From Siderastrea siderea (Eukaryota; Cnidaria; Anthozoa; Scleractinia; Rhizangiidae): a stretch of DNA of 64,000 nucleotides. A program made the position numbers and the translations under genes. Location: the NCBI GenBank assembly GCA_964030785.1, contig OZ034968.1:33712186-33776185 (forward strand). The letters are read 5' to 3'. The notes under the pieces are model-generated. The model was given only the letters and a program-made list of their open reading frames with translations, made no database searches and was not told where the DNA came from. Below are positions 13,901 through 19,939 of the stretch, piece by piece. Numbering within the stretch: position 1 is the first letter of the stretch; the number at the start of each line of letters is the position of its first letter.

Positions 13901-16900
13901 CGGCGCTCAGTTGAGTTGAGAAAACGTTCCACTAAAAAAACTACACTTCACAAAAAGGGGCACAAAACGGACGAGGGCGGAAAGAAAAACATGGTATTAG
14001 TGAAACGGCCCTCTCTTGTGTACCATCCACCTCCCGAAATCTATCACAAGCCTGATGTTATTGTGCATCGACCGGATGTAGTTGTTCACCAGCCTTCAGT
14101 GGTATACCATCAACCTTCAGTCGTAGTTCACCGCCCACCGGTCATTTATAACCAACCTCCGGTTGTATTTCATCAGCCAGCCCCGACGGTCAACCAACCA
14201 ATTTTTCACGCGCACGAAAATTACATGGCCCACCCTGCCTTTGTTCCTTACGTGAGTAGTATCCAACATTCAGGAACTTATGTAGGAGCTCCGGAGTTCT
14301 TCCATGGGGAAGGGAGCTTTGGGTACGGTCATGCCTTTGGAAAATCGCACGTCGTTAAACACGAATCCAAGTCCAGCAAGCAAAGCGCAAAATCTGACAA
14401 GAAAAGCAAAATTAGTACCAAAAGAAAGGTTTTCCATCCCCAAGAAAAAAAAGATGAAAAAGCTTCGAGAAAGAATAACATAGTTGTTAGCCGTCCTCCG
14501 ATTATTTACCACCCTCCGCCTGAAATTTACCACCGACCAGACATCGTAGTTCACCGAGCTCCAATAGTGCTTCACCGTCCACCGATCATTTATCACCAGC
14601 CACCCGTAGTTGTCCATCGACCTGCCGTTGTATATCATCAACCCCCCGTAATCTTCCATCAACCACCTCCGACTGTTCATCAGCCCATTCTACATTCTCA
14701 CGACTCATTTGTTGTCCGACCGGCCGCCAGATTCTTCCCACAAGGGTCCACGCTCACACACAGCATGAGTTACGTGGGAATTCCAAACCACGTTGTCCAT
14801 GGCGATGAACTAGGGTTTCACCACTTTCAACGTTCACAAATAGAACATACCGGCAAACATGCATCGATTAAGAAGCCATCGAATGCCCAAGTGGCGAAAT
14901 CGACCATCTCTAAAATGCCCACAACTAACAAAGAAAATACAGAAACCACTATTACTGACCAAACGCAAAAGAAGACTTTGCGATCTGCCATACACCATCA
15001 CAGATTATCTAAAAGACAGCTCATTGGTTCTCATTCACTTTTTGGATCGCTTTCTCCTATAAATAAAATTCTGGACTCCCAAAAATCAGTTGAACAAACC
15101 GAAAAGCTATCAACTATCCCGGGGGATACCTCAGATCGTGAAAACAACATTGCCAAGAGACAACTTATTTTACCAGAATCTACTGAAAATATCTACCACA
15201 CCTCTTTACCCTCAGTTTATAATACACTGGAAATGGCTGCATTGCAAAACCAAGCTTTAGCGGCCTCTGATGGCTTATCACAAACGAATGGGGTTGACGA
15301 GGTTCATTTCCCTGGTATTGCATCCAGTTTACAAGCACTTCAAGGACTGCAGGGGACTAGAATGACACGGTATCCTTTCCCTTTGCAACATTACCTGCAA
15401 GCAGTCCCAAAAGGTGATTCGCCAGACGTACGTGTTCACGTTGAAACTGCCAAGTCCTCTATACCGCTCAATGTACGCGCAAAGCGGCAGATTCTTCCTT
15501 TATACCAGCAACAAGTCACTTCCCAAATGCCTCGAGTTCTCTATCAGTCATCAAGTCTTGGGGATTTGGAAGGAGCCACACCCTTACCTACACCTTCCTC
15601 TGTTTATCACTTATTCAGTCCCTACCATGCGATGTATCATCCCGTTGCAGACCAATATCATTACCTAGGAATTCCGTCCCCGTTAATTCATCGTCCTCAC
15701 GTAAATATAAACGTGCAGTCGGCAAGATCTATGATACCTGACGTAGACCATGTCATCAAAAAGCGATCGGATGAGAAAAAGTCAAAGCGACAGTTTCTAG
15801 CGGTCGTGCCACCTCTATCTCCTGGCCTTTCCCTTGGCTTAGGAGCAGGACTCATGTCTAACTACCTCCCCTTTTCACCGTACTCGGCTCTGTCACGTTT
15901 TCCATATCCACTTTTACCACGCCTAGGGTATCCTGAAGAATCTGAATCTGACTCAGAAGAGACCACATTCCCAGAAGCATTACCACTTCTCCGCCATCCA
16001 TTATCAATCCCACACACTCCATATAGCGCATTCTCAGGCGATGAAGATAATGATTCACCGTCATTTAATCCAGTGGCTTCATACTTAACCGCACTTTACA
16101 ATAGCTACCTTGGATATCCATTTTACCACCGCCATCACAAACCTAAAGTTCACGTAGAGGTACATGCATCAAAATCACAAATACCCAAAGCAACAGACAA
16201 CAAGCAAGACGTTCATTCTCGTATTTCTAAACGGCAGTTGTATAATTACTTACCAGCATCACCATTAATCGCAAACCACTATCCCTTGCCTGCAGCTTTG
16301 AATTACGGAATACAAGGGCTTCATCACAATTCTCCGCACGTGAACATTAACGTAGAAACAGCAAAGAGACATGGAATTCCTTCAGGAATCAAGGAAAGAA
16401 GATCTCCAGTAGCAGCCAAAAGAAAGCCACAAGACGAAACACAAACTGGAGATAAAAGAGATGAACTTTTAGAAGACGGAGGAAATGGACAGGAAATTTC
16501 CCCATATCAAGCCAACCCTAATTTTGCAAACGCACCGGAGAATCAGTTTGTTGCTACAAGCGAAAGCAGCGAACCTCAAGAGATTGTTTCAAATGACAAC
16601 GAGCAGATTCAGGCCCTACCCCAGCAACAACTGGGCCAAGAAACGGCTGGACAACAGCAGGACCAACAGCAGGACCAACAGCAGGAGCAACAACAGGAAC
16701 AACAACAGGACCAGCAACAGAACTCAGCTCAACAACAACCAGTACCTTTTCCCAATCAGCCAATGGCTATGCCGTTTCAAGCACAACAGTTGGGTTTCCG
16801 AGCACCCCTCGAAACAATGCAAGTACAGGGTCAAGCACCAATACAGCTATCCACGCAACCAGCTTTTAATGTACCTATTGTAGCACCATACATGGCTCCC

Positions 16901-19900
16901 ATTCAAGGCTTCGTCCCTAGTGCACTACCTGGTGTTTCAAGTATCTCTACCGCAGAACAATCAGGTGCACAACAAACACTGGGTAGTCAAGAGGGACAAC
17001 CTAAGCATACTTCGATTAACGTTAACGTGGCCGCGAAGTCTATTGTTCCAACTAAAAAGTCGAAGAAGAGTAAGAAATCTCATGGTAAACGACATTTAGT
17101 AGCTTCACCGCAGGGCAATGTTCCCGTCAACGGAATTCCGAATCCTTACACGGGTGATACGCCATTACAGAATAACAACCGCCCTCGAGTTTCAATCAAT
17201 GTAGAAACTGTCAAAAAATCAGCCTTGGAAAACGACCCCGAAAAGCGCCAGAGTATTTCACTTTTAACACGATTTCCAGCAATGCAAGTGTTGCCGCAAA
17301 CGTTTAAGCAGAATGGCGTTTTGATGCCCGCGTTTAATACCTTGCCGGTAAATCACAGAATTAAGGCCAATGGGATGCTGCTGGAAGAACTGCAACGGCA
17401 GAGAAAGCATCAGATTCCAAAAACAGCTAAAGGGACCAAAACAGCAAGCCAAAGAGGCAAGATCAATAGAGAAAAGGGGAAACAAAAGGAGAATGCAAAG
17501 AAACGCCAATTCTACGTAGTTCCACAGTCAACATTACCAGTTCAACAATACGTATTAGCTTCACAACCAAGCATCCATCAAAGACCCAAAGTTTCAGTCA
17601 ATGTTGAAGTGAACAAGAGAAAGTCTGAATTTCCACAAGGGAAATATCACGAAAGGAAACAAAAACGGCAGGTATATGGAATAGAGCAGCTTCCCCATAT
17701 GGTCCAGATGCCACTTGCTAATACACCTTTGCTGCCGCAAATTCCTTTCAGAGCACAGCGACCCCGAGTGTCAGTCCACGTAGAAACCGCAAAAAGAAAG
17801 ACTTTAGGACAAAAAGAACACACCAGCAAAGAAAAACGTCAAATATATGGCTTGTCTGAATTACCACACGAAGGAATGTTGCAGCCATTTTCACTAGCAA
17901 GTCAAAGTCAGCCACTTGGATATTTGCCTAGAACACTGCACAGTCCGCATGTTTCTATCAATGTTGAGGCGTCAAAGCGATCAGAAGATGGTTTACAAGA
18001 TGATATTCATAAACGCCAAGTTCTAGGTGTGCAACCTAATCGGGTCGAGGAAACCCTCGAACAAGCTCAGGAACCCGTTCGGCCTGGCCAAGCATCATTT
18101 CAGTCGGATGAAATGGCACAAGACGATACTGCACAAAATCCAATTCACGCACAAGAGCAGCCACAAGAAGACGAGCTGTCATCGGAGGCTATTCAATCAA
18201 GTCCCGAAGCAGCTCAACAACAACAACAACAACAGCAACAGCAAGAACAGCAACAACAACAACAAGTAGGAGAACTACCTTCAGGGGGAGTTCCATCTCA
18301 GGCAGTTTTTAGCGACATTCTTGATCAGCGTCCAAGAGTTTCTATTCATGTGGAAGCCTCAAAAAGAGGAAAAACCGAAAGCAAACAAAAACATCACAAA
18401 TCAAAGTCTAAGATGTCTGAGCATAATGATCAAGCAAAGAAGCAGGAAACAGGAAAGAAAACGAGAAGACAACTTTTTGGCACCGTTCCTCTTCTTATTT
18501 CCTTGGGGCAGAATGCGGAGCATGGCGAGAAAAGAAAAATAAACAACGCCAGGTCATTTGTGCCTCAGTCAGTAGGAAACTTAGACAGAAAGGACAGGCT
18601 ATTATGGAAGCGACAGCTTTACAATTATTTGGGAGGTCAACAGGAGCAGCAGATTGTCCCTACCCAGGCGATACAAGATACTGCTGACGCTGAACAACAA
18701 CCGCAAGGCATCCCAATGCAGCCTGTTCAGGTTTTCCAACAAGATAACGGAGCACAGACACAGCTAGCACAAGTTAACCTTCCGCAAGCCTCCTTGTTAG
18801 AATCGAGCAATCAGTTGTCTCCACAACAATATGCGGGCCAAACAGAAGTACCCGAGAACAGCCAGCAAGCCTCTACGTCAAGCATTCAATCTGAACCTTC
18901 GCTGAGCCCGCTTGGTGCGCTTCACCGTCCTCACGTGAGCATAAACGTTCAAACAGCGAAATCAAAAGTGCCAACCCCGGTGAAAGCAAAAAGGACTATA
19001 GCGGAAAACCAATCAGCCAACACCCAGGCTAACGAAAAGCAGAAATTCAAAAGGCAGTTTGATGTACTTGGCGGTGGTGGCATACTTGAAAGAAGACGGG
19101 GTCCAAAGTTCTTAGCCGCACCTTTAAAGAAAACACGACCAGGAAACCTATTTGGTTTAGGAAGTAACCTGAATAAACCTGTAGAGGTGTTCGCAGATCC
19201 GATCGCCAACCTTGTTGCTGGTGGACGAAAGAGACCAAAACTAGGAGGGATTCGAATCGATAGTCCCACCGGTGTTGGACCATTACCACTAAAAGGAGGT
19301 GTCAACCCTCTAGGCGGCACCCTTGCTAATGATGTGGGTGCACCAGCAATAATTCAAGACAATGCTGCAGAAGCAATTGCGCCATTTGTACAGGAACCGC
19401 CAGCGAATGGTGGCAATCCTTTTTCTCCTCCTAGTGGTATAGCAGGGCCTCGAATTGATGCTATTGGGAAGGGAGATAACGGTGACTTGTCATTAGCCGA
19501 CCTACCCCCAAACAGACCAGCAATTTTTCCTTTGCCTGCACTTAATCAGGCCGTCATGCAGAGCTTGCCTTTCGCAGCCGCTGCACCACCCCCTCAAGAG
19601 AGACCTCTTTTTCTTGCTCCCCGAGTGCTTCCAGTAGCCCCAGTTGTACCACTGGCATCTCCTATAGCAGTACCACCACCACCAGTACCCGCAGTGGAAG
19701 ATACAGGACCAGAGCTTCCACATGTTCCTCAGACTGGCCCAATACTTCCACCTGTAATCCCCATGCCACTGCCTAATGCTTTGCCACCTCCCCCTCTTCC
19801 CAACCCAGAAAGTTTGTTTCCAGAGTCAGATGATGATAAACCATCGGTGCACGTTAATGTGGAAACGTCGAGATCGCATGTTCCCGATAGGAAAGCACAC

Positions 19901-19939
19901 TCCAAGCAGCACGCGAGTGGCCAAGCCAGTCGTGGCTAG
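1958..19939 (+). CDS. Gene 1: giant secreted His/Pro-rich repeat precursor (5,993 aa)
   Basis: One uninterrupted frame of 5,993 codons. The ATG at 1958 has A at -3 and opens a signal peptide (hydrophobic core around residues 9-23, likely cleavage after Ala30). Regions in order: Ser/Asn/Gln-rich leader (about 60-370); conserved module starting at Phe407 (FQVDDK, then EINAN, then VKVKAKPASLQVV); His/Tyr/Arg-rich stretch (about 450-550); Met/Asn-rich GMN repeats (about 625-670); 18 His-Pro modules (nt 4489-14860) separated by Lys-rich linkers; tail with KRQ sites and PxVxINVETAK motifs (nt 15007-19905). Outside the signal peptide I find only four cysteines, in CHGGHC and CPGC. No enzyme domain is visible. 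Inference: an extracellular structural precursor cut at dibasic sites. Histidine and tyrosine content suggests metal binding or oxidative cross-linking. I cannot name the family; mucin, collagen and minicollagen are excluded by composition. Confidence 0.9.
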   Translation: MFGWSPPNILATLVLCFLLLLQFHRSSIQAKPYPKQGVLSTYTTGNLGGVHERDWPQLVNYKHGHYIQRNKRSPTEVEDETVDSAGEKTLNVKAGKRQGIETPIEPLTSNSGLDFSRLNTEENVRSKVDQPEGESVGVSVEEEKKGVDDSSIKQNQQESKKNDANSSTGQESSEGQKDEHVSSSSENANNDGSLASSAQDKTDASKESLNKDTSTENKGSESTGESKVGSSSSVDENAQVRSVQDGVNQLNKLGSVPNDKSNTKSAGSALPLENNQASSTPSSSKENQQQIQTAINNNVNNQQVNSDASTVVSTKAQTSGTITSSSNQNSAASANSSPSTKTQSQESQPINTVPQLQNAPAEPVRDALGNSGSEIVTTQSRRAPEFDSYTERDTEPKPANGPEVGHFQVDDKSADLEINANSAGVKVKAKPASLQVVSRPGSHPGSGAQERSLFNHYHYPPYHPHHHWYPGMRRSFGHLHRHHFFNPYRPFLERRGFDSFYDEAPFYRRRMHYWYPHRHRHHYRDSYLYERSRLEEPEEVSKYRRGRRHKRRFRHMNGPYRRQFYNNNIPIMSSMESPQMGMVPEEGTMPQLPIGPGRQFYQRQNIITPVPPPVNVFGNPPPGLVGGMNGANFPMNAMNGMNEMSELNNFNGMNQMNGAINGINGVNDMNSMGTMGFNSPEQMGAVEGLPAGMTRMEQAPGITRALGSRNIPAEAPRRAFKKTAILSGKTNNDTTKKEHSHNEKIEAKKKDSKEDLEMTHVSGRKKKGNVNIKSWEKTLKRYHRLNTFASKAHEKHKFRRNAKSSSMDSESKKTEEKSPRKHSVSHLHAQNAKDVKGKRKNDIVMHRPPIIYHPPPEIYHRPDIVVHRAPIMLHRPPIIYHQPPVVVHRPAIIYHQPPIVFHQPPPMVHQPILHSHDTWVTKPVVYHTTSSVTHEKTYYGIPSHVYAGAYGEGCHGGHCAYRKESVPHSNNTLEVNSTLHKRKTKRDSLSDYLAYFTSLWKANSLNKRDVKDEYDFITSSDGASQKLSYTDMNADVMSKRDSESSYKRYLHNMWNNKVKRDTDDSKNGTEKKKKKDVVVNRPPIIYHPPPEIYHRPDIVVHRPPLVIHRPPIIYHQPPVIVHRPAVVYHQPPIVFHQPPPAVSQPLLYSHDSFTVHPSFYATHHGSVVRDFGHYVGVPNVITNYGNPLFGRPPIGKRSKIETPPSNTNATSSDKTDSTEAASQKAILGHQESKAKNESSEKAGKKNTVLVHRPPIIYHPPPEIYHRPIIVVHRPPIMIHRAPIFYHQPPVVVHRPAIVYHQPPLIFHQPPPMVHQPVLKSHDTWISHPVVVPYSSRVMHHHTYVGVPDAYTVHHFSGEHGFYKSHILKHSNHEDEHAFERNEISGEKNSTEQETHSSHKRKITSHDDKQNTTFNLKTKKAASQKGGKKNAVIVRRPPVIYHPPPEIYHRPEIVVHRAPIVIHRAPIIYHQPPVIVHRPAIVYHQPPLVFHQPPPVVHQPVYRSHDTYVHRPVVRLYSSKIHHAGHMYHVPHAYYHGHGGAIHYMSYQKSKVPQKENTVEERGTIRAIVKSKKGHRKIRTKKSSHTGRKHAALTRSKDKTETGIKLDKNHKILYHKAKETTEKANKKNSVVIHRPPIIYHPPPEIYHRPDIVVHRAPIVLYRAPIVYHQPPVVVHRPAIVYHQPPIVFHQPPPMVHQPVLHSHDTWVAKPVVVPYASHVRHIATYRGVPHEEIFMHGIGTGAFGKSRVPLRGSRRNEIDNVADKGKKQTSKDQTKTTSTDQGKNRTTRAVYDEMQPTERIGAAERIARALTDSLTDEQWDFQEKKSPVGVGARIRRHIGNFLPAYSDDLSSGALISQGLNEIPEHAVGAATRIQRSISTLESSVGAEARIRRAVAEPWNTFEGEHPYQMYKRSSEETENSSTPDENADKNSNSTKKTLLIIHRPPILYHPPSHMIHRPAIVVHRPDIIVHRHPIVFHRPPILVHRPPIIIHRQPVLIHRPPIIVHRPPLVFHRPPIIIHRRPYIIHHHPILFHRPPLIIHRGPQMIVHHSHLIHHYPMHMIHMHCPGCGFGKSTVARIEANRTEQDNKKTSYSDRSLKDATVMDSQRKGSNPPKRSIADKKSKKSSKEEHHKKGKDGHKKKKDVVVNRPPIIYHPPPEVYHRPDIVVHRAPILIHRPPIVYHQPPVVVHRPAVVYHQPPIVFHQPAPAVNQPLLFSHDSFVVHPMAFASHMGSVVNDAGHYVGLPHGGVTNFPGSIPHGPTGHVFPSLNSPGWSRRAEVSKPQSTKNAKVNNNKQTKHGKRSAELEDHKNGKDVYKNDKPVQQESKQAKGERKNKVIVARPPLIYHPPPEIYDRPDVVVHRPDIVIHQPSVVYHQPSVVVHRAPVVYQQPPVVFHQPAPMVSQPVYHAHDTYVAHPVYHPHESHIAHSATYVGAPHYYPGHNSYGWGLPGNSPAAPALPTAQIPQYGYTAASAYPGVNGYTPYPASLGNAFGRSKVENHKKDQATKDDNEVKLKKEKKKSRRRRSAGLNKRHVHHHYHHHHHHHHRHHHDHQHHGSKRFYHFRPISSFAHVGHRKHVVVIHRPPLIYHPPPQVYRQQDILMHLPPLVYHRPPVMFHQPPTVVQHPAIVYHQPPVVFHNPPSIVQTPVIHSHEMFSPHIQHVMVPTASYMHPAGNYFGPVVAGPAYGKSDIERAHAEKGSHTKSNHKTAKADEKREASGVPEKEKTAKKGSKKQNVDLVVHQPPIVYHPPPDIFDKPPVVVHQPPMVVHRAPILIHRAPVVVHRPPVVIHRPPIVLHHTAPVYHVAHGHYFHPMGYAFGKSTIEGEKDEKSKEDTYNGLKHSLKKSHAKGHKPKSNTKKGQRKNMVLIHRPPMIYHPPPEIYDRPDVIVHRPDIVIHRPSVVYHQPSVVVHRPPIIYHQPPVVFHQPAPMVHQPVMHAHDSYVAHPIPVPYTSHIQHAATYVGAPHFFNQPQFGGYMGHAFGKSEVEKVKNENSKNEDESKIKKKIHGETKAKSRPTRDADSKEKGTKKLNLTLPRISKGHKKNKVIINRPPMIYHPPPEIYDKPDVIVHRPDIVIHRPSIVYHQPSVVVHRPPIVYQAPSVVFHQPPPLVNQPIMHAHDTYVAHPVPVPHSSHIQHTSTYVGSPHHYPGGWNYGWSQPHLFGLAYGKSNVPAIKHNSSKHSKPARNNTVRRAAKDKGKKGDENVTQKSAKGRKKNQVLIQRPPLIYHPPPEVYHKPDVIVHRPDIVIHRPSLIYHQPSVVVHRPPVVYHQPPVVFHQPSPMVSQPVLHAHDTYVTHPYFSPYSSDVYHGGSYVGAPHFYNGGWKGHGYGLTHAFGKSEVESAHKKNKHHKDKSKDLKGSRRTLAKEVKEAEDEISLKNETKNVTGGNKKNLVIMRRPPLIYHPPPEVYHKPAVIMHRPDIVIHRPSIVFHQPSVVVHRPPVIYQQPPVVFHQPSPMVHQPILHSHDTYLAHPHFVPYTSHVHHTESYVGAPHFYPGDWGFGGHGYGFHHAFGKSKVEKASKHQRKSNSDKEKDGHDGDGEKRTLPVKRDTPDNDELNSKKKATTKGHKKNLVIMRRPPLIYHPPPEVYHKPDVILHRPDIVIHRPSVVFHQPSVVVHRPPVIYHQPPVVFHQPSPMVHQPIFHSHETYLAHPHFVPYLSHITHAGSYVGAPHFYPGHWGSTHGFGHFMGHAFGKSKVEKGTKKGKFATVKKGNKNSGVAVLEKIRREASYHDFPKGNRKSKLNVQDTKVTSAKGEKKETKLHPEKEDKKVHHKAHRKNLVLVQRPMLIYHPPPEIYDRPDIIVHRPDVVIHQPSVVYHQPSVVVHRPPIIYHPPPVVFHQPAPMVNQPMYTSHDIYHSHPHFVPYASHVRHAQTYVGAPHYYPGGWRYGYGFPGNSVAQQVGASRWNVLRTPSPLYQANYAAPTRIAMPNAIRSPYRSAFAKSDVQKHHEKAEDPKKNHTIKHKETDNKKPHQFVEKEGKRNRRSVELRKRSTKKTTLHKKGHKTDEGGKKNMVLVKRPSLVYHPPPEIYHKPDVIVHRPDVVVHQPSVVYHQPSVVVHRPPVIYNQPPVVFHQPAPTVNQPIFHAHENYMAHPAFVPYVSSIQHSGTYVGAPEFFHGEGSFGYGHAFGKSHVVKHESKSSKQSAKSDKKSKISTKRKVFHPQEKKDEKASRKNNIVVSRPPIIYHPPPEIYHRPDIVVHRAPIVLHRPPIIYHQPPVVVHRPAVVYHQPPVIFHQPPPTVHQPILHSHDSFVVRPAARFFPQGSTLTHSMSYVGIPNHVVHGDELGFHHFQRSQIEHTGKHASIKKPSNAQVAKSTISKMPTTNKENTETTITDQTQKKTLRSAIHHHRLSKRQLIGSHSLFGSLSPINKILDSQKSVEQTEKLSTIPGDTSDRENNIAKRQLILPESTENIYHTSLPSVYNTLEMAALQNQALAASDGLSQTNGVDEVHFPGIASSLQALQGLQGTRMTRYPFPLQHYLQAVPKGDSPDVRVHVETAKSSIPLNVRAKRQILPLYQQQVTSQMPRVLYQSSSLGDLEGATPLPTPSSVYHLFSPYHAMYHPVADQYHYLGIPSPLIHRPHVNINVQSARSMIPDVDHVIKKRSDEKKSKRQFLAVVPPLSPGLSLGLGAGLMSNYLPFSPYSALSRFPYPLLPRLGYPEESESDSEETTFPEALPLLRHPLSIPHTPYSAFSGDEDNDSPSFNPVASYLTALYNSYLGYPFYHRHHKPKVHVEVHASKSQIPKATDNKQDVHSRISKRQLYNYLPASPLIANHYPLPAALNYGIQGLHHNSPHVNINVETAKRHGIPSGIKERRSPVAAKRKPQDETQTGDKRDELLEDGGNGQEISPYQANPNFANAPENQFVATSESSEPQEIVSNDNEQIQALPQQQLGQETAGQQQDQQQDQQQEQQQEQQQDQQQNSAQQQPVPFPNQPMAMPFQAQQLGFRAPLETMQVQGQAPIQLSTQPAFNVPIVAPYMAPIQGFVPSALPGVSSISTAEQSGAQQTLGSQEGQPKHTSINVNVAAKSIVPTKKSKKSKKSHGKRHLVASPQGNVPVNGIPNPYTGDTPLQNNNRPRVSINVETVKKSALENDPEKRQSISLLTRFPAMQVLPQTFKQNGVLMPAFNTLPVNHRIKANGMLLEELQRQRKHQIPKTAKGTKTASQRGKINREKGKQKENAKKRQFYVVPQSTLPVQQYVLASQPSIHQRPKVSVNVEVNKRKSEFPQGKYHERKQKRQVYGIEQLPHMVQMPLANTPLLPQIPFRAQRPRVSVHVETAKRKTLGQKEHTSKEKRQIYGLSELPHEGMLQPFSLASQSQPLGYLPRTLHSPHVSINVEASKRSEDGLQDDIHKRQVLGVQPNRVEETLEQAQEPVRPGQASFQSDEMAQDDTAQNPIHAQEQPQEDELSSEAIQSSPEAAQQQQQQQQQQEQQQQQQVGELPSGGVPSQAVFSDILDQRPRVSIHVEASKRGKTESKQKHHKSKSKMSEHNDQAKKQETGKKTRRQLFGTVPLLISLGQNAEHGEKRKINNARSFVPQSVGNLDRKDRLLWKRQLYNYLGGQQEQQIVPTQAIQDTADAEQQPQGIPMQPVQVFQQDNGAQTQLAQVNLPQASLLESSNQLSPQQYAGQTEVPENSQQASTSSIQSEPSLSPLGALHRPHVSINVQTAKSKVPTPVKAKRTIAENQSANTQANEKQKFKRQFDVLGGGGILERRRGPKFLAAPLKKTRPGNLFGLGSNLNKPVEVFADPIANLVAGGRKRPKLGGIRIDSPTGVGPLPLKGGVNPLGGTLANDVGAPAIIQDNAAEAIAPFVQEPPANGGNPFSPPSGIAGPRIDAIGKGDNGDLSLADLPPNRPAIFPLPALNQAVMQSLPFAAAAPPPQERPLFLAPRVLPVAPVVPLASPIAVPPPPVPAVEDTGPELPHVPQTGPILPPVIPMPLPNALPPPPLPNPESLFPESDDDKPSVHVNVETSRSHVPDRKAHSKQHASGQASRG
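7340..7645 (+). repeat. Four short G-A-x-x-R-I-x-R repeats inside gene 1
   Basis: Between His-Pro modules 5 and 6 the linker holds RIGAAERIARAL, VGVGARIRRHIG, VGAATRIQRSIS and VGAEARIRRAVA, spaced 17-40 residues apart. Each is a small basic amphipathic segment. They occur nowhere else in the protein that I can see. Confidence 0.75.
7777..8190 (+). repeat. Pure hexapeptide His-Arg-Pro ladder (module 6)
   Basis: About 18 consecutive six-residue units of the type HRPPII, starting HRPPILYHPP and ending in a His/Met-rich stretch with CPGCGFGKST. It lacks the YHQPP and FHQPP units of the other modules. The CxxC here is one of only two cysteine pairs in the mature protein. Confidence 0.85.
9547..9617 (+). 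repeat. Poly-histidine tract in gene 1
   Basis: A run coding mostly for His with interspersed Tyr, Arg, Asp and Gln (CAT/CAC codons), just after the basic stretch KKKSRRRRS and before module 9. Mixed codon use argues against simple recent trinucleotide slippage. Confidence 0.85.
16651..16739 (+). repeat. Gln-rich QQQD/QQQE tract in gene 1
   Basis: CAA/CAG-rich stretch coding for tandem QQQD and QQQE units. Likely length-variable between alleles. Confidence 0.8.
18215..18265 (+). repeat. Poly-Gln tract in gene 1
   Basis: CAA/CAG run coding for about 17 glutamines with one Glu, between a KRQ site and a PRVSIHVEASK motif. Confidence 0.85.

Larger units (their letters stand above)
4489..14860 (+). 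repeat. 18 His/Pro/Tyr coding modules of gene 1
   Basis: Each module opens RPPxIYHPPPEIY, continues as a ladder of six-residue units (HRPDIV, VHRPPI, YHQPPV, FHQPPP), and most then have S/A-H-D-T/S-[WYF] and a Gly/Tyr-rich stretch ending FGKSxVE or similar before a Lys/Glu-rich linker. Modules start near nt 4489, 5191, 5703, 6253, 6847, 7780, 8391, 8967, 9690, 10167, 10551, 11092, 11608, 12133, 12673, 13300, 14005 and 14490. Modules 1-5, 7 and 18 are one subtype (HRAPI or HRPPI then YHQPP). Modules 8 and 11-17 are another (HRPDIVIHRPS then YHQPS). Modules 6, 9 and 10 are irregular. Confidence 0.9.
15007..19905 (+). repeat. C-terminal KRQ / PxVxINVETAK module array of gene 1
   Basis: The tail alternates two elements. 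The first is a dibasic site followed by Gln: SKRQLIG, AKRQLIL, AKRQILP, SKRQFLA, SKRQLYN, EKRQSIS, KKRQFYV, QKRQVYG, EKRQIYG, HKRQVLG, TRRQLFG, WKRQLYN, FKRQFDV. The second is a strand-like motif: PDVRVHVETAK, PHVNINVQSAR, PKVHVEVHASK, PHVNINVETAK, TSINVNVAAK, PRVSINVETVK, PKVSVNVEVNK, PRVSVHVETAK, PHVSINVEASK, PRVSIHVEASK, PHVSINVQTAK, PSVHVNVETSR. Cleavage at each KR would release segments beginning with Gln, which can cyclise to pyroglutamate. Sites and motifs are seen; processing is inference. Confidence 0.85.

Noticed and set aside
4436..14680. Many minus-strand open frames of 60-150 codons with repeats such as NNRWLMINNRRPV
   Set aside because: They recur once per His-Pro module and are the antisense reading of the CAT/CAC, CCN and GTN codons of gene 1. 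They have no starts, signals or domains of their own.
16485..16883. A + strand frame rich in NSRTNSRSNNRNNNRT
   Set aside because: Frame-shifted reading of the Gln tract of gene 1.
1958..19939. Gene 1 as a collagen, minicollagen or mucin
   Set aside because: No Gly-X-Y repeats, no Cys-rich minicollagen ends, and no Thr/Ser tandem repeats beyond the leader.
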